Of a DNA stretch of 64,000 nt, positions 41,777 through 50,630 are shown one piece after another; within the stretch, counting starts at the first letter, position 1, and every line of letters begins with the position of its first letter. The notes under the pieces were generated by a model, which did not search any database, was not told the DNA's origin, and saw only the letters and a program-made list of their open reading frames with translations. The DNA is from Saprospirales bacterium (GTDB lineage Bacteria; Bacteroidota; Bacteroidia; Chitinophagales; Saprospiraceae): contig JADJTT010000002.1 of NCBI GenBank assembly GCA_016711045.1, forward strand, positions 682,001 through 746,000, read 5' to 3'. Position numbers and translations under genes: made by a program.

Positions 41777-43150
41777 TTATTGGAATAACGCCTGGACCAG
41801 TTCTTCAATTTTGCTGAGGGTGGCAATCCGGATCTTAAAGCGCTTTTTATCCAGCCCTTTGGTGTTGTATTTGGAGATAAAAACGGTTTCAAACCCGAGG
41901 CGGTCGGCTTCCTGTATCCGCTGTTCAATCCGGTTTACCGCGCGAACCTCGCCAGAAAGGCCGATCTCACCGGCGAAGCAAACATTGTCGGGCACGGCCA
42001 CATCAGTAAACGAACTCAGGATCGCCGAAACGATGGCCAGGTCGATAGCCGGGTCGTCGACCCGGATCCCGCCTGCGATATTTAAAAAAACGTCATTTTG
42101 TCCAAGCGGAAAACCACAACGCTTCTCCAGCACTGCCAGCAGCATGCCCAGCCGGCGCAGGTCGAAGCCCGTAGCCGAACGCTGGGGTGTGCCATACACG
42201 GCGCGGCTCACCAGAGCCTGTGTTTCGATCAGCATCGGCCGGAGTCCTTCCATAGTGGCAGCCACGGCGCTACCGCTGAGTTCTTCCTCTTTCTGGGAGA
42301 GCAGCAGTTCCGACGGGTTTTCCACCGGACGTAATCCGCTCGCCTGCATTTCGTAGATCCCCATTTCATCGGTGGATCCGAACCGGTTCTTCAGGGTGCG
42401 CAGAATGCGGTAGATATAGTTCTGGTCACCCTCAAACTGCAGCACCGTATCGACGATGTGTTCGAGCAGCTTGGGTCCGGCAAGCGTGCCGTCTTTGGTG
42501 ATATGCCCTATCAGAAAAACCGGAATGTGGGTTTCCTTGGCAAAGCGCTGCAACTCGCCGGCGCATTCCCGGATCTGGGAGATCCCTCCTGGCATGGATT
42601 CGATAAATGGAGAAGAAAGGGTTTGAATGGAGTCGATCACAAGTAGCTCCGGCTCCAGCTTTTTGGCGTGGGAAAGAATGCGGGTCGTGTTGGTTTCCGT
42701 AAGTATATAGCAGTTGGGATTGGAACGGGAAATACGGTCTGCGCGCATTTTGATCTGTTCTTCACTCTCTTCCCCCGACACATAGAGCACTTTGATGCCT
42801 GCCTCCAGCGCCACCTGCAACAGCAGCGTGGATTTTCCGATACCCGGTTGCCCCCCAATGAGTACCAGCGAGCCAGGTACGATCCCTCCTCCCAGCACCC
42901 GGTTGAGTTCGGGATCGGGGGTAGCTACCCGTTGGGTTTTTCCCGATTGAATATCCTGGATGGAAATGGGCTGTGCTTGCACTCCATCGACATCCCTCCA
43001 GGCCGCCTGCCGCTCTTCTGCAGGCGGGGTACGGGTGATCACTTCTTCCTCGAAGGAATTCCACGCTTCACAGTTCGTACAACGTCCCATCCACTTGGGC
43101 GAACTTATCCCGCAATTGCTGCAAATGAATACTTTTCTGACTTTACTCAC
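41777..43150 (-). CDS. radA: DNA repair protein RadA
   Basis: A 457-residue RecA-like ATPase for recombination and branch migration. It has the N-terminal zinc finger (Cys10, Cys13, Cys24, Cys27), Walker A GGQPGIGKS (99-107), Walker B LLVIDSIQ, the RadA-specific KNRFG motif (254-258) and a C-terminal Lon-like domain with GLSGEVRAV. The start codon is GTG at 43150 (VSKVRKVFIC). It is first in the radA-mpg-DUF5103 unit. Confidence 0.97.
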   Translation of the reverse strand: MSKVRKVFICSNCGISSPKWMGRCTNCEAWNSFEEEVITRTPPAEERQAAWRDVDGVQAQPISIQDIQSGKTQRVATPDPELNRVLGGGIVPGSLVLIGGQPGIGKSTLLLQVALEAGIKVLYVSGEESEEQIKMRADRISRSNPNCYILTETNTTRILSHAKKLEPELLVIDSIQTLSSPFIESMPGGISQIRECAGELQRFAKETHIPVFLIGHITKDGTLAGPKLLEHIVDTVLQFEGDQNYIYRILRTLKNRFGSTDEMGIYEMQASGLRPVENPSELLLSQKEEELSGSAVAATMEGLRPMLIETQALVSRAVYGTPQRSATGFDLRRLGMLLAVLEKRCGFPLGQNDVFLNIAGGIRVDDPAIDLAIVSAILSSFTDVAVPDNVCFAGEIGLSGEVRAVNRIEQRIQEADRLGFETVFISKYNTKGLDKKRFKIRIATLSKIEELVQALFQ

Positions 43151-43274
43151 TCTTTTTCAAATTTTTATGCCCTCAAGTTCCTAAAATTCGCACGCATTTC
43201 CGGCAACCACCCTGTCTTTTGTCACCCGAATTTGGCGGAATGTCTCCTAAAGTAGTGCTTTTATGAAAATGCGC

Positions 43275-43305
43275 TTGCAAGGAAAAGAAAGGTGGTTTAT
43301 TTTAG
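43275..43305 (+). promoter_or_regulatory. Candidate promoter upstream of metG leader
   Basis: TTG (43275-43277), 20-bp spacer, TATTTTAG (43298-43305), one mismatch from TAnnTTTG. It would start a transcript near 43312 in an otherwise gene-free stretch. Confidence 0.35.
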
Positions 43306-43311
43306 TGGGTC

Positions 43312-43544
43312 AATGTTACCCAGCTAATAAGTTTGCTTCTGCTAATTAAATCCAAAAAAGTTACCGACAAGTATAGCTTTTTTGGAATCTTTTTCAGATA
43401 ATTGTAGAAGCATTTAAATACGTTCATATATTGATGCATCGCGTCAATTTATCATAAGAGATTTAAGATTGTAGATTGTTTTCATTTGGTTTTTTGGGGT
43501 TATACAGGGTGCTACGTAATTTACGCTAGTACCCTGTTTTTTTT
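43312..43544 (+). ncRNA. Candidate small RNA or metG attenuator leader
   Basis: An AT-rich segment of about 230 nt lies between a candidate promoter (43275-43305) and an intrinsic terminator (43504-43544), with no protein-like open frame on either strand. It could be a free small RNA or a regulated leader of metG, which starts 76 bp after the terminator. I do not recognise an Rfam family in it. The rest of the 43151-43619 gap shows nothing else. Confidence 0.3.
43504..43544 (+). terminator. Intrinsic terminator before metG
   Basis: ACAGGGT/ACCCTGT arms (43504-43510, 43531-43537) enclose a second palindrome CGTAA-t-TTACG, and eight T follow. No protein-coding gene lies upstream on this strand within 1.7 kb, so it must end a non-coding or leader transcript. 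Confidence 0.7.
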
Positions 43545-43619
43545 GCCCCTCCGGGAACTCCTCCTCTCCTTACTAACGTTTTCCTTATCTTCACGGCTTC
43601 AATATAAGAATATCACTTC

Positions 43620-45749
43620 ATGCGTGAACCGAAACGTCATTTGATCACTTCGGCCCTCCCCTACGCAAACGGGGCATTACACCTGGGGCATCTGGCCGGC
43701 GCCTATCTTCCTGCAGACATTTATGTCCGCTACCTTCGACTCCTGGGCAAAGATGTCGTCTTTGTCTGTGGGTCCGACGAACACGGCGCCGCCATTACGA
43801 TGCGGGCGAAAAAGGATGGCGTCACCCCCCAGGAGATTATCGATAAATACCACGCGCTCAACAAGGATACCTTTCAACGGCTGGGCATATCATTCGACAT
43901 CTACCACCGGACGAGCGCTCCCTTGCATGCCGAGACTGCACAAGGCTTTTTCAAGGAACTTTACGATAAGGGCGGAGAGTTTGAAGAACGCATAACCGAA
44001 CAATATTTCGACGAGGAATACCAACAGTTTCTTGCCGACCGCTATATTGTGGGTACCTGCCCACGCTGCGGGCACGAAGATGCTTATGGCGATCAATGCG
44101 AGAGCTGTGGCTCGACCCTTTCCCCTACCGAGCTTATCAAGCCCCGCTCGGTACTCAGCGGCAAACCGCCGGTGTTGAAACCCACCGTGCATTGGTATTT
44201 CAAACTCGACAAGCACGCCGACTGGTTGCGTACCTGGATCGAGGAGGGCACCCTCGACGGGAATCCGCACCATGATCCCAAAACCTGGAAAAAACATGTA
44301 ACCGGTCAATGCCTGTCCTGGCTCGACCATGGGCTGCAGCCCCGCGCGATCACGCGCGACCTGGACTGGGGCGTGCCTGTTCCATTGGATGAAGCAAAAG
44401 GCAAGGTATTATACGTCTGGTTCGATGCCCCTATCGGCTACATTTCCGCCACTAAACAATGGGCGGCGGATCATGGAAAAAATTGGGAAGATTACTGGAA
44501 AAGCCCTGATTCCCAGCTGGTACATTTCATCGGCAAAGACAATATCGTTTTCCATTGTATCGTCTTCCCCGCCATGCTGAAAGCGCATGGCGACTACCTG
44601 CTGCCCGTCAACGTGCCCGCCAATCAGTTTCTCAACTTCGAAGGGCGCAAATTCTCCAAGTCCAAAGGCTGGGGTATCGAGCAACACGAATACCTCGAGG
44701 ACTTCCGCGATTTCCCCAACAAAGAAGACGCCCTGCGCTATGCCTTGATCCGCAACATGCCAGAGCAGCGCGACAGCGATTTCAAATGGGATGAATTTGT
44801 GGATTTCCACGATAAGGAACTGGCCGACAACCTCGGCAATTTCCTGAACCGGGTAATCGTATTGACCCAAAAATATTACGACGGGCAGACGCCTGCAGGC
44901 AATTTTGCTACAAGCGTCCATGGAGAAACAATCCTCCGCCTGACCAAAGAACTCGCCGCAGCTATCGAGTCCTTCAACTTCCGGGATGCCATCCAAAAAT
45001 TCCTGGAGATCTCGACTTATGGGAACGTGTACCTGCAGGATGTGTCCCCCTGGGCTATCTGGAAAGACGAGCCCGACAGTGCCGTGGTGAAAGAATGCCT
45101 GCACACCTGCCTGCAAATTGCCAAGGTGTTGAGTGTGGTAGTAGAACCCTTTCTGCCCTTCACCTCCAAAAAAATTAGCGCACTGCTCAACTTGCCAGAA
45201 GTGCAGGCAGGGGATTTTGCCCGACTGCTGGACCAATTGGAAAAAGGGCAGGCACTCATTCCTGCCGGCCACACGGTTGGCGAACCGGTGGTGCTGTTTC
45301 CCAAGATAAACGACCGAAAAGATAGCAGCCGCCTGGAGCTGATCGAAGCCCAAAAAGCACAGTTAGCTGCCGTATTGGCCGCTGAACAGGAAGAAGCACG
45401 GAACGAATTTGCTCCACTCAAGCCCACTATTCAATACGATGATTTTGCCAAGCTGGACATTCGCACCGGCACTATCCTCGAAGCTGAAAAAGTGCCCAAG
45501 GCCGACCGATTGCTTAAACTGCGCGTAGATCTCGGCTTTGAAAAGAGAACAGTGGTAGCCGGCATCGCCGAGCATTTCAACCCTGAAGCTATCATCGGCC
45601 AACGGGTGCTCGTACTGGCCAACCTGGCGCCACGCCCCCTGAAAGGCATCGAATCGAACGGCATGATCCTGATGGCGGAGAACGAAGCGGGTAAGTTGTG
45701 CTTTGTGACCCCGCAGGAAGGATGGCCGAATGGGTTTGGAGTGCGGTAA
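43620..45749 (+). CDS. metG: Methionyl-tRNA synthetase
   Basis: A 709-residue class I synthetase. The HIGH-type motif is HLGH (21-24 in LHLGHLAGA), a zinc knuckle has Cys147, Cys150, Cys160 and Cys163, and the KMSKS motif appears as KFSKSKG (344-350). The anticodon-binding helical domain follows, and the C-terminal tRNA-binding OB domain (YDDFAKLDIRTGTILEAEKV, from about 600) is present. Full length. The lnt gene begins 10 bp later. Confidence 0.97.
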   Translation: MREPKRHLITSALPYANGALHLGHLAGAYLPADIYVRYLRLLGKDVVFVCGSDEHGAAITMRAKKDGVTPQEIIDKYHALNKDTFQRLGISFDIYHRTSAPLHAETAQGFFKELYDKGGEFEERITEQYFDEEYQQFLADRYIVGTCPRCGHEDAYGDQCESCGSTLSPTELIKPRSVLSGKPPVLKPTVHWYFKLDKHADWLRTWIEEGTLDGNPHHDPKTWKKHVTGQCLSWLDHGLQPRAITRDLDWGVPVPLDEAKGKVLYVWFDAPIGYISATKQWAADHGKNWEDYWKSPDSQLVHFIGKDNIVFHCIVFPAMLKAHGDYLLPVNVPANQFLNFEGRKFSKSKGWGIEQHEYLEDFRDFPNKEDALRYALIRNMPEQRDSDFKWDEFVDFHDKELADNLGNFLNRVIVLTQKYYDGQTPAGNFATSVHGETILRLTKELAAAIESFNFRDAIQKFLEISTYGNVYLQDVSPWAIWKDEPDSAVVKECLHTCLQIAKVLSVVVEPFLPFTSKKISALLNLPEVQAGDFARLLDQLEKGQALIPAGHTVGEPVVLFPKINDRKDSSRLELIEAQKAQLAAVLAAEQEEARNEFAPLKPTIQYDDFAKLDIRTGTILEAEKVPKADRLLKLRVDLGFEKRTVVAGIAEHFNPEAIIGQRVLVLANLAPRPLKGIESNGMILMAENEAGKLCFVTPQEGWPNGFGVR

Positions 45750-45759
45750 ATAAAGACCT

Positions 45760-47475
45760 ATGCAAAAAAAATCCAAACTCCTTTCCATCCCTTTCTTCCT
45801 CCTCGCCGCATTCCTGGCTTACCGCATGTATGACCTTGCGCAGGCACGCCTGCTGTGGGGGCATCTTCCACTGTATTTCTTCTCCGCAATGTGGACCGGG
45901 ATGGTGTTGGTGTTTTTCCCAAAAGACCCCACTCGGCTCCGCTGGCTGGGACTTTCCACGCTGACAGGGATCTTGCTCGCGTTGGGATTCCCTCCCCTGC
46001 CCTTCACCTTCCTGTTATTTGTCGCCTGGGTGCCCTTGCTGTGGATGCAGGAAGAAATGAAAGCGGAAAGCAATAGGCATGTCTTCAAATTCGCCTACAA
46101 TGCCTTCCTCGTTTGGAATATACTTTCGACCTATTGGGTGACCAATGCGGCATTCATCGCAGGTTTCATGGCCATCACGGTCAATTCCCTGCTGATGGCC
46201 ATTCCCTTTGTGCTGTTTCACTGGACCCGCAAGTTCATGCCCCGCCTGAGCTACCTGATCCTGGTGGCCTTTTGGCTCAGTTTTGAATACATACACCTGC
46301 GTTGGGAATTGACCTGGCCTTGGCTCACGCTGGGCAATGCTTTCAGCGAATACCCCTCCTGGGTGCAATGGTATTCCTACACCGGCGTCTTTGGCGGCAC
46401 CCTTTGGATATTGTGGGTGAATATCCAGCTGCTCCAAAAGAAATTTGCCTGGGCTGGAATCCTGATGGCCCTCCCGCTGATCGCTTCATTGATCCTATAC
46501 CATACCTATACCGAGCAGGGCGGCGACCCTATAGAAGTGGTCGTCGTACAACCCAACTTCGAACCACATTACGAGATCGAAGACATACCGGACCGGGAGC
46601 AACTATCCCGTTTTTTGCGATTGGCAGATTCTCTGGTGACACCCGATACCCGCTATGTGTTTTTTCCGGAAACCAGTTTTGGGTCCATCCGCGATCAGGA
46701 GATCGGGAAGGAATTCATTACCAGCCGTTTGCAGGCATGGGTTGATCAGCACCCGGGACTGGCACTGGTCACCGGGCTAACGGTGTACCATATTTTTAAT
46801 CCCGGCGAGGCCCATACCGTTAATGTGCGGGAGTACCAGGGCCGGGACGGAGTGATCTATTACGAATCCTACAATGCAGCCACCCAGTTTGTGGCGGGTT
46901 CAACGAATTATCCCCTATACAAGAAATCCAAGTTAGTACCAGGGGCAGAGTCATACCCATACAGTCGTTTCCTCTCTTTCCTGAAACCCATCGTCGACCA
47001 ATTCGGGGGTAGTGTGGCCGGGCTGGGCACGCAAGCCGAACGCACCAGTCTGCAAGGACCAAATGGCATGAAGGTGGCGCCTATTATTTGTTATGAATCC
47101 GCATTCGGAGAATACCACACGGGCTATATTCGGGCTGGAGCCCAATTTGACGCTATTATTACGAATGACGGATGGTGGGACCATACGGCAGGGCACCGCC
47201 AGCACCTGCGTTTTGCCTCCCTGCGCGCCATAGAAACGCGCCGCGATATAGCCCGTTCCGCCAATACCGGCATATCCGCATTCATCAATCAGCGGGGCGA
47301 TATTCTTCAGCCCACCCAGTATGGAGAAACCACTGCCATTCGAGGCATGATACGCCCCAATGATCAGCTTACTTTTTATGTAAAATGGGGGGATATGATC
47401 GGAAGGGTATCGCTGCTGCTCACCCTGCTCTTATTGTTGAATGGGATCGTAAGGAGGGTGAAGGGTAGTTTTTAG
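45760..47475 (+). CDS. lnt: Apolipoprotein N-acyltransferase
   Basis: A 571-residue inner-membrane enzyme that adds the third acyl chain to lipoproteins. About seven hydrophobic helices precede a nitrilase-like periplasmic domain with the catalytic triad Glu304 (PETSFG), Lys391 (KSKLVPGAE) and Cys444 (PIICYESAFG), and a final helix follows (VSLLLTLLLLLNG). All three catalytic residues are present. Organisms with so many lipoproteins, as in this window, are expected to need it. The TAG stop lies inside the left arm of a 32-bp palindrome. Confidence 0.94.
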   Translation: MQKKSKLLSIPFFLLAAFLAYRMYDLAQARLLWGHLPLYFFSAMWTGMVLVFFPKDPTRLRWLGLSTLTGILLALGFPPLPFTFLLFVAWVPLLWMQEEMKAESNRHVFKFAYNAFLVWNILSTYWVTNAAFIAGFMAITVNSLLMAIPFVLFHWTRKFMPRLSYLILVAFWLSFEYIHLRWELTWPWLTLGNAFSEYPSWVQWYSYTGVFGGTLWILWVNIQLLQKKFAWAGILMALPLIASLILYHTYTEQGGDPIEVVVVQPNFEPHYEIEDIPDREQLSRFLRLADSLVTPDTRYVFFPETSFGSIRDQEIGKEFITSRLQAWVDQHPGLALVTGLTVYHIFNPGEAHTVNVREYQGRDGVIYYESYNAATQFVAGSTNYPLYKKSKLVPGAESYPYSRFLSFLKPIVDQFGGSVAGLGTQAERTSLQGPNGMKVAPIICYESAFGEYHTGYIRAGAQFDAIITNDGWWDHTAGHRQHLRFASLRAIETRRDIARSANTGISAFINQRGDILQPTQYGETTAIRGMIRPNDQLTFYVKWGDMIGRVSLLLTLLLLLNGIVRRVKGSF

Positions 47476-47547
47476 TTTTTAGTGCTTAGTTTTTAGTTAT
47501 TGAATTCAGGTTGACAACTAAAAACTAAGCACTAAAAACTAAAAACT
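47467..47547. terminator. 32-bp perfect inverted repeat between convergent genes
   Basis: Arms 47467-47498 and 47516-47547 are perfect 32-bp complements built of AGTTTTT-like words, around a 17-nt loop. The left arm contains the lnt stop (47473-47475) and the right arm abuts the TAA of the minus-strand gene (47547-47549). It is probably a bidirectional terminator. Confidence 0.85.
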
Positions 47548-48161
47548 TATTTAATCTTCGGGCGCCGGCGCTTGCCTCCAGGGCGGAAGCCGCCTTGTTG
47601 TCCCTGTTTACCCATCATTCGGGCTGCTTTGACCTGCCCTTGTTGGCTTAGGGCTTTTTCAAACTGCTTGATCTGTTCCTTGAGGTTGGCGTCCGTCACC
47701 TTGTATTCCTTCACTTTGTGGAAATAGACTTTGGCTTGGGTCCATTTATCCTTGGCAGCTGCCAGGTTGGCCAATTGCAATTGGACCATAGCGCGTTCAT
47801 TGTCGCTCGGCAGGTTGAGCGATTCGGCCTTTTTGAGCCAGGTCTCCGCCTCTTCCGATTTGTTGCGTTGCTGGGCGATGGTGCCTTTGAGGATATAGTA
47901 GTAAGCCCGGTTGGCGCTATAGAGCAATTTGGGGCTTAACGTGAGGGCTAGTCGTTTTTCGACCGCATAAAAATCCATCCCTTGCATCAGCATGGCAGCA
48001 GACTGGACTGTACCCAGCAGCAGGTAGCCGGTCAGGAGGACCAACCCTACCAGGATTACCGGGAGTGCGTACCAGAAACTGACGAGGAAAGACAACACGA
48101 TACCGCCAATAATAAAGAGGGCCATGAGGGCAAAACGCAGATAGATATTGATTTGAAACAT
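47547..48161 (-). CDS. Membrane-anchored TPR protein, hypothetical
   Basis: About 204 residues. Two N-terminal hydrophobic helices (LRFALMALFIIGGIVLSFLV and YALPVILVGLVLLTGYLLLG) are followed by about two TPR-like repeats (AYYYILKGTIAQQRNKSEEAE; ERAMVQLQLANLAAAKDKW), a helical segment and a basic Gly/Arg/Lys tail (GGFRPGGKRRRPKIK). The ATG at 48161 is preferred over TTG 48173. Family unknown; a scaffold role at the membrane is possible. The basic tail could bind nucleic acid or membrane lipid. Confidence 0.75.
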   Translation of the reverse strand: MFQINIYLRFALMALFIIGGIVLSFLVSFWYALPVILVGLVLLTGYLLLGTVQSAAMLMQGMDFYAVEKRLALTLSPKLLYSANRAYYYILKGTIAQQRNKSEEAETWLKKAESLNLPSDNERAMVQLQLANLAAAKDKWTQAKVYFHKVKEYKVTDANLKEQIKQFEKALSQQGQVKAARMMGKQGQQGGFRPGGKRRRPKIK

Positions 48162-48215
48162 AGGAGTCTTCAATTTTATGGGTCAAAGATAGCTGTTTTT
48201 GGATAAGGAGGTTTG

Positions 48216-48893
48216 CTATTTAACTACATCGCTCCGGTTCACCAGCATCCAGTTGCCGCTGACATCCAGATAAGTTGAAGCCGGAAAAACGCGGCGAAAT
48301 ATTTGCCGGTAATACGTCTGGGTACGCCGCAGGTCTTCGGGGGTTCGAGAAAGACGGTTGAAGAGCAATACGCCATGCGGGGTTAACAAGGAGGCGAGTT
48401 GACGTAGGTATTCAACCGATTCAAACTCACCAGGAATGACATCTTCCAGGAAAATATCCATGGCAATGAGGTCGTAAGTTTGGGTGCATTGCTGCACATA
48501 AGCCAGGGCATCTGTGCAGACCACTTCTACCGGCGATTGCAAGCTGGATAACACGTATTTGTTGGCCAGGTAGATCACCGATTCATCTATCTCTACGGCG
48601 GTATAGTGAAAATTCTTCTGAAAAACGCGCTCCAGCATAAAAGGTACGCTACCCAGGCCAAGACCCAGGAGCAGCACATTTTCCACTTGCAGATCCTCCG
48701 TTTTCATCCGCCGGAAGGACCTTGTAAAATTTTCGTACAGATCGCCGAATGAATAGATTGCCCGGGCGGTGGACAATTGGTACCTTCCTCTGCTTAGGCT
48801 CACATATAAATGCGGGTTGATGGAACTCGGGGCGCTTTCCACATGCCATTCCACAAAATAACTAAGCCATTTTTTCCATCGCGGGATTTCCAT
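48216..48893 (-). CDS. Spermidine synthase-like methyltransferase-fold protein
   Basis: A 225-residue protein with a Rossmann SAM-dependent fold of the spermidine synthase superfamily: LLLGLGLGSVPFML (motif I), AVEIDESVIYLAN (motif II) and DLIAMDIFLEDVIPGEFES. The N-terminal gate region is short. The ATG overlaps the glmU stop as TGATG, so the two are coupled. No polyamine-specific residues could be confirmed, so it may be a general SAM-dependent enzyme. Confidence 0.8.
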   Translation of the reverse strand: MEIPRWKKWLSYFVEWHVESAPSSINPHLYVSLSRGRYQLSTARAIYSFGDLYENFTRSFRRMKTEDLQVENVLLLGLGLGSVPFMLERVFQKNFHYTAVEIDESVIYLANKYVLSSLQSPVEVVCTDALAYVQQCTQTYDLIAMDIFLEDVIPGEFESVEYLRQLASLLTPHGVLLFNRLSRTPEDLRRTQTYYRQIFRRVFPASTYLDVSGNWMLVNRSDVVK

Positions 48894-50104
48894 CAACTGG
48901 ATTTTTTCTTTTCCCAGGGCCGGTACTTGGCGCTATCTTCAAAAATCCGAAGCAGAATAATGCGGTCCTGTGCGTCGAGTTTTATCCCCCGGCGTTCCAT
49001 CACCCGCTCTGCCGTTTCAAAGGCTTTGTCGGTTTTATAGGTAGTAAACCCATTGGCCCCACCCCATGAAAAGGAAGGAATGAATTGACGCGGAAATCCA
49101 TCTCCAAAAATATTGGCCGACACACCTACCACCGTACCTGTATTAAACATGGTATTGATGCCACACTTGGAATGGTCGCCCATGAAAAGTCCGCAAAATT
49201 GCGTACCCGTGGGTTCAAATTTTCCGCTGGAAAAATTCCAGAGCCGCACCTCTTCGTAGTTATTCTTGAGATTGGAGTTATTGGAATCGGCGCCGATGTT
49301 GCACCACTCCCCGATAACGGAATTGCCCAAAAAACCATCGTGGGCCTTATTTGCATAGCCGAAGAAGACTGCATTGTGCACCTCCCCGCCCACTTTACAC
49401 CAGGGTCCGATCGTGGTGGCGCCATAGATCCTGGCGCCCATCTTCAGTTGGGAATGGTCGCAAAGAGCCAAACCGCCCCGCACCATAGCGCCTTCCATAA
49501 TCTCGGCATTTTTACCCACGTATATAGGGCCTGTGGTAGCGTTGAGAGTGGCGCATTCCACCACCGCACCTTCTTCCAGAAACACGTCTTCTCCCAACAC
49601 GCGGTTGGTGGCGCTGATAGGCTGGGAAGTACGCCCTTCGGTGAGCAGTTGGAAATCGTTGCGCAATTCCTGATCGTTAAAACGAAACAGGTCGGACAGG
49701 GAGGAGATATGGGTAAATTCAGTTCCTTCCAGGTTAATACCGGAGAGTTCCTCCAGGTCCTCATTACCCATCAGGCGGCTAAACTGTTCCTGGCTGAATT
49801 TTGCCGCCACCAAATCTCCTTTCCACAACAACGCCTCATTGATATCCAATTGCTCGATGAGCATGCACAAGGGCTTATTGGGAAGGATCGCGGCATTGAT
49901 GATGAAGTTTTCCCGCTCAATATGGATGGGAAACTTATCGCTCAGGTATTCCTGAGTAATGTAGGAAACTTTCCCGTTCAACCATTTTTCCCACTTCTCC
50001 CGAATGGGGAGAATCCCGATGCGGATCTCCCCTACCGGACGTGTATACGTAAAAGGTAGTAATTGATCCCGAACATCGCTGTCGAATAAAATGAGATTTT
50101 TCAT
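48893..50104 (-). CDS. glmU: Bacteroidota-type GlmU (nucleotidyltransferase/left-handed beta-helix)
   Basis: A 403-residue protein of the alternative bacterial GlmU family. The N-terminus (MKNLILFDSDVRDQLLPFTYTRPVGEIRIGI) resembles sugar-nucleotidyl transferases, and the C-terminal half (about 180-330) is a hexapeptide left-handed beta-helix (GPIYVGKNAEIMEGAMVRGG; NSVIGEWCNIGADSNNSNLKN). In this family the protein is thought to provide UDP-GlcNAc for cell-wall and LPS synthesis. Length and order agree. It is cotranscribed with the methyltransferase-like gene. The classical GlmU pyrophosphorylase motif is not seen, so the activity is inferred. Confidence 0.82.
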   Translation of the reverse strand: MKNLILFDSDVRDQLLPFTYTRPVGEIRIGILPIREKWEKWLNGKVSYITQEYLSDKFPIHIERENFIINAAILPNKPLCMLIEQLDINEALLWKGDLVAAKFSQEQFSRLMGNEDLEELSGINLEGTEFTHISSLSDLFRFNDQELRNDFQLLTEGRTSQPISATNRVLGEDVFLEEGAVVECATLNATTGPIYVGKNAEIMEGAMVRGGLALCDHSQLKMGARIYGATTIGPWCKVGGEVHNAVFFGYANKAHDGFLGNSVIGEWCNIGADSNNSNLKNNYEEVRLWNFSSGKFEPTGTQFCGLFMGDHSKCGINTMFNTGTVVGVSANIFGDGFPRQFIPSFSWGGANGFTTYKTDKAFETAERVMERRGIKLDAQDRIILLRIFEDSAKYRPWEKKKSS

Positions 50105-50136
50105 GGAAAGGCAATGAAGCAGCTAGTTTCAAATGC

Positions 50137-50173
50137 GAAAAGTTCCAATCAGTGCGACTGATTGGAACTTTTC
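50137..50173. terminator. 17-bp perfect hairpin between rpmE2 and glmU
   Basis: GAAAAGTTCCAATCAGT (50137-50153), loop GCG, exact complement 50157-50173. It follows rpmE2 on the minus strand by 33 bp and precedes the glmU start by 32 bp. Confidence 0.75.
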
Positions 50174-50206
50174 AATAATTCGACACCTCAAGCAAAGGAA
50201 AAGCGA

Positions 50207-50494
50207 TTAATTCTCCTCCTCTTCTCCTTGTTCTTTATTCACGAAACGCGTATTGGCAAACTTCTTATTGAACTTGTCAATACGGCCCGCTGTATCGACG
50301 AACTTCATCTTACCAGTGAAGAACGGGTGCGAATAAGCAGATATTTCTAATTTGACCAGCGGATATTCATTGCCGTCTTCCCAAACAATCGACTCTTTCG
50401 TCGGCGCGCAGGAACGTGCCAGGAACGCTTCGTCACAGGAAAAATCTTTAAAAACTACCAGACGGTATCCAGCCGGATGAATGTCTTTTTTCAT
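50207..50494 (-). CDS. rpmE2: Ribosomal protein L31, type B
   Basis: A 95-residue 50S ribosomal protein. MKKDIHPAGYRLVVFKDFSC and VKLEISAYSHPFFTGKMKFVDTAGRIDKF-type blocks are the L31 signature. The zinc-binding Cys pairs of type A are absent (a single C in DFSCDE and one in RSCAP), so it is the zinc-independent type B form. The tail is acidic (EEEEN). Single gene. Confidence 0.93.
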   Translation of the reverse strand: MKKDIHPAGYRLVVFKDFSCDEAFLARSCAPTKESIVWEDGNEYPLVKLEISAYSHPFFTGKMKFVDTAGRIDKFNKKFANTRFVNKEQGEEEEN

Positions 50495-50596
50495 GACAAT
50501 TTACTTTGCAACAAATTTGGTTAATCCCTTCTCCATTTTAAATGGAACGCAAAGATACTAGCTTTTGCCGGATTTAGAAATAGGGAGTGAAATTTT

Positions 50597-50604
50597 TATC
50601 TTTG
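50597..50604 (+). promoter_or_regulatory. -7 box TATCTTTG before the GNAT gene
   Basis: Perfect TAnnTTTG match. A transcript from it would begin near 50610, the upstream in-frame ATG, so the ATG at 50631 is the more likely start. No TTG is found at the right distance. Confidence 0.45.
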
Positions 50605-50630
50605 AAAAAATGAACAGGAAAACCATTTCC

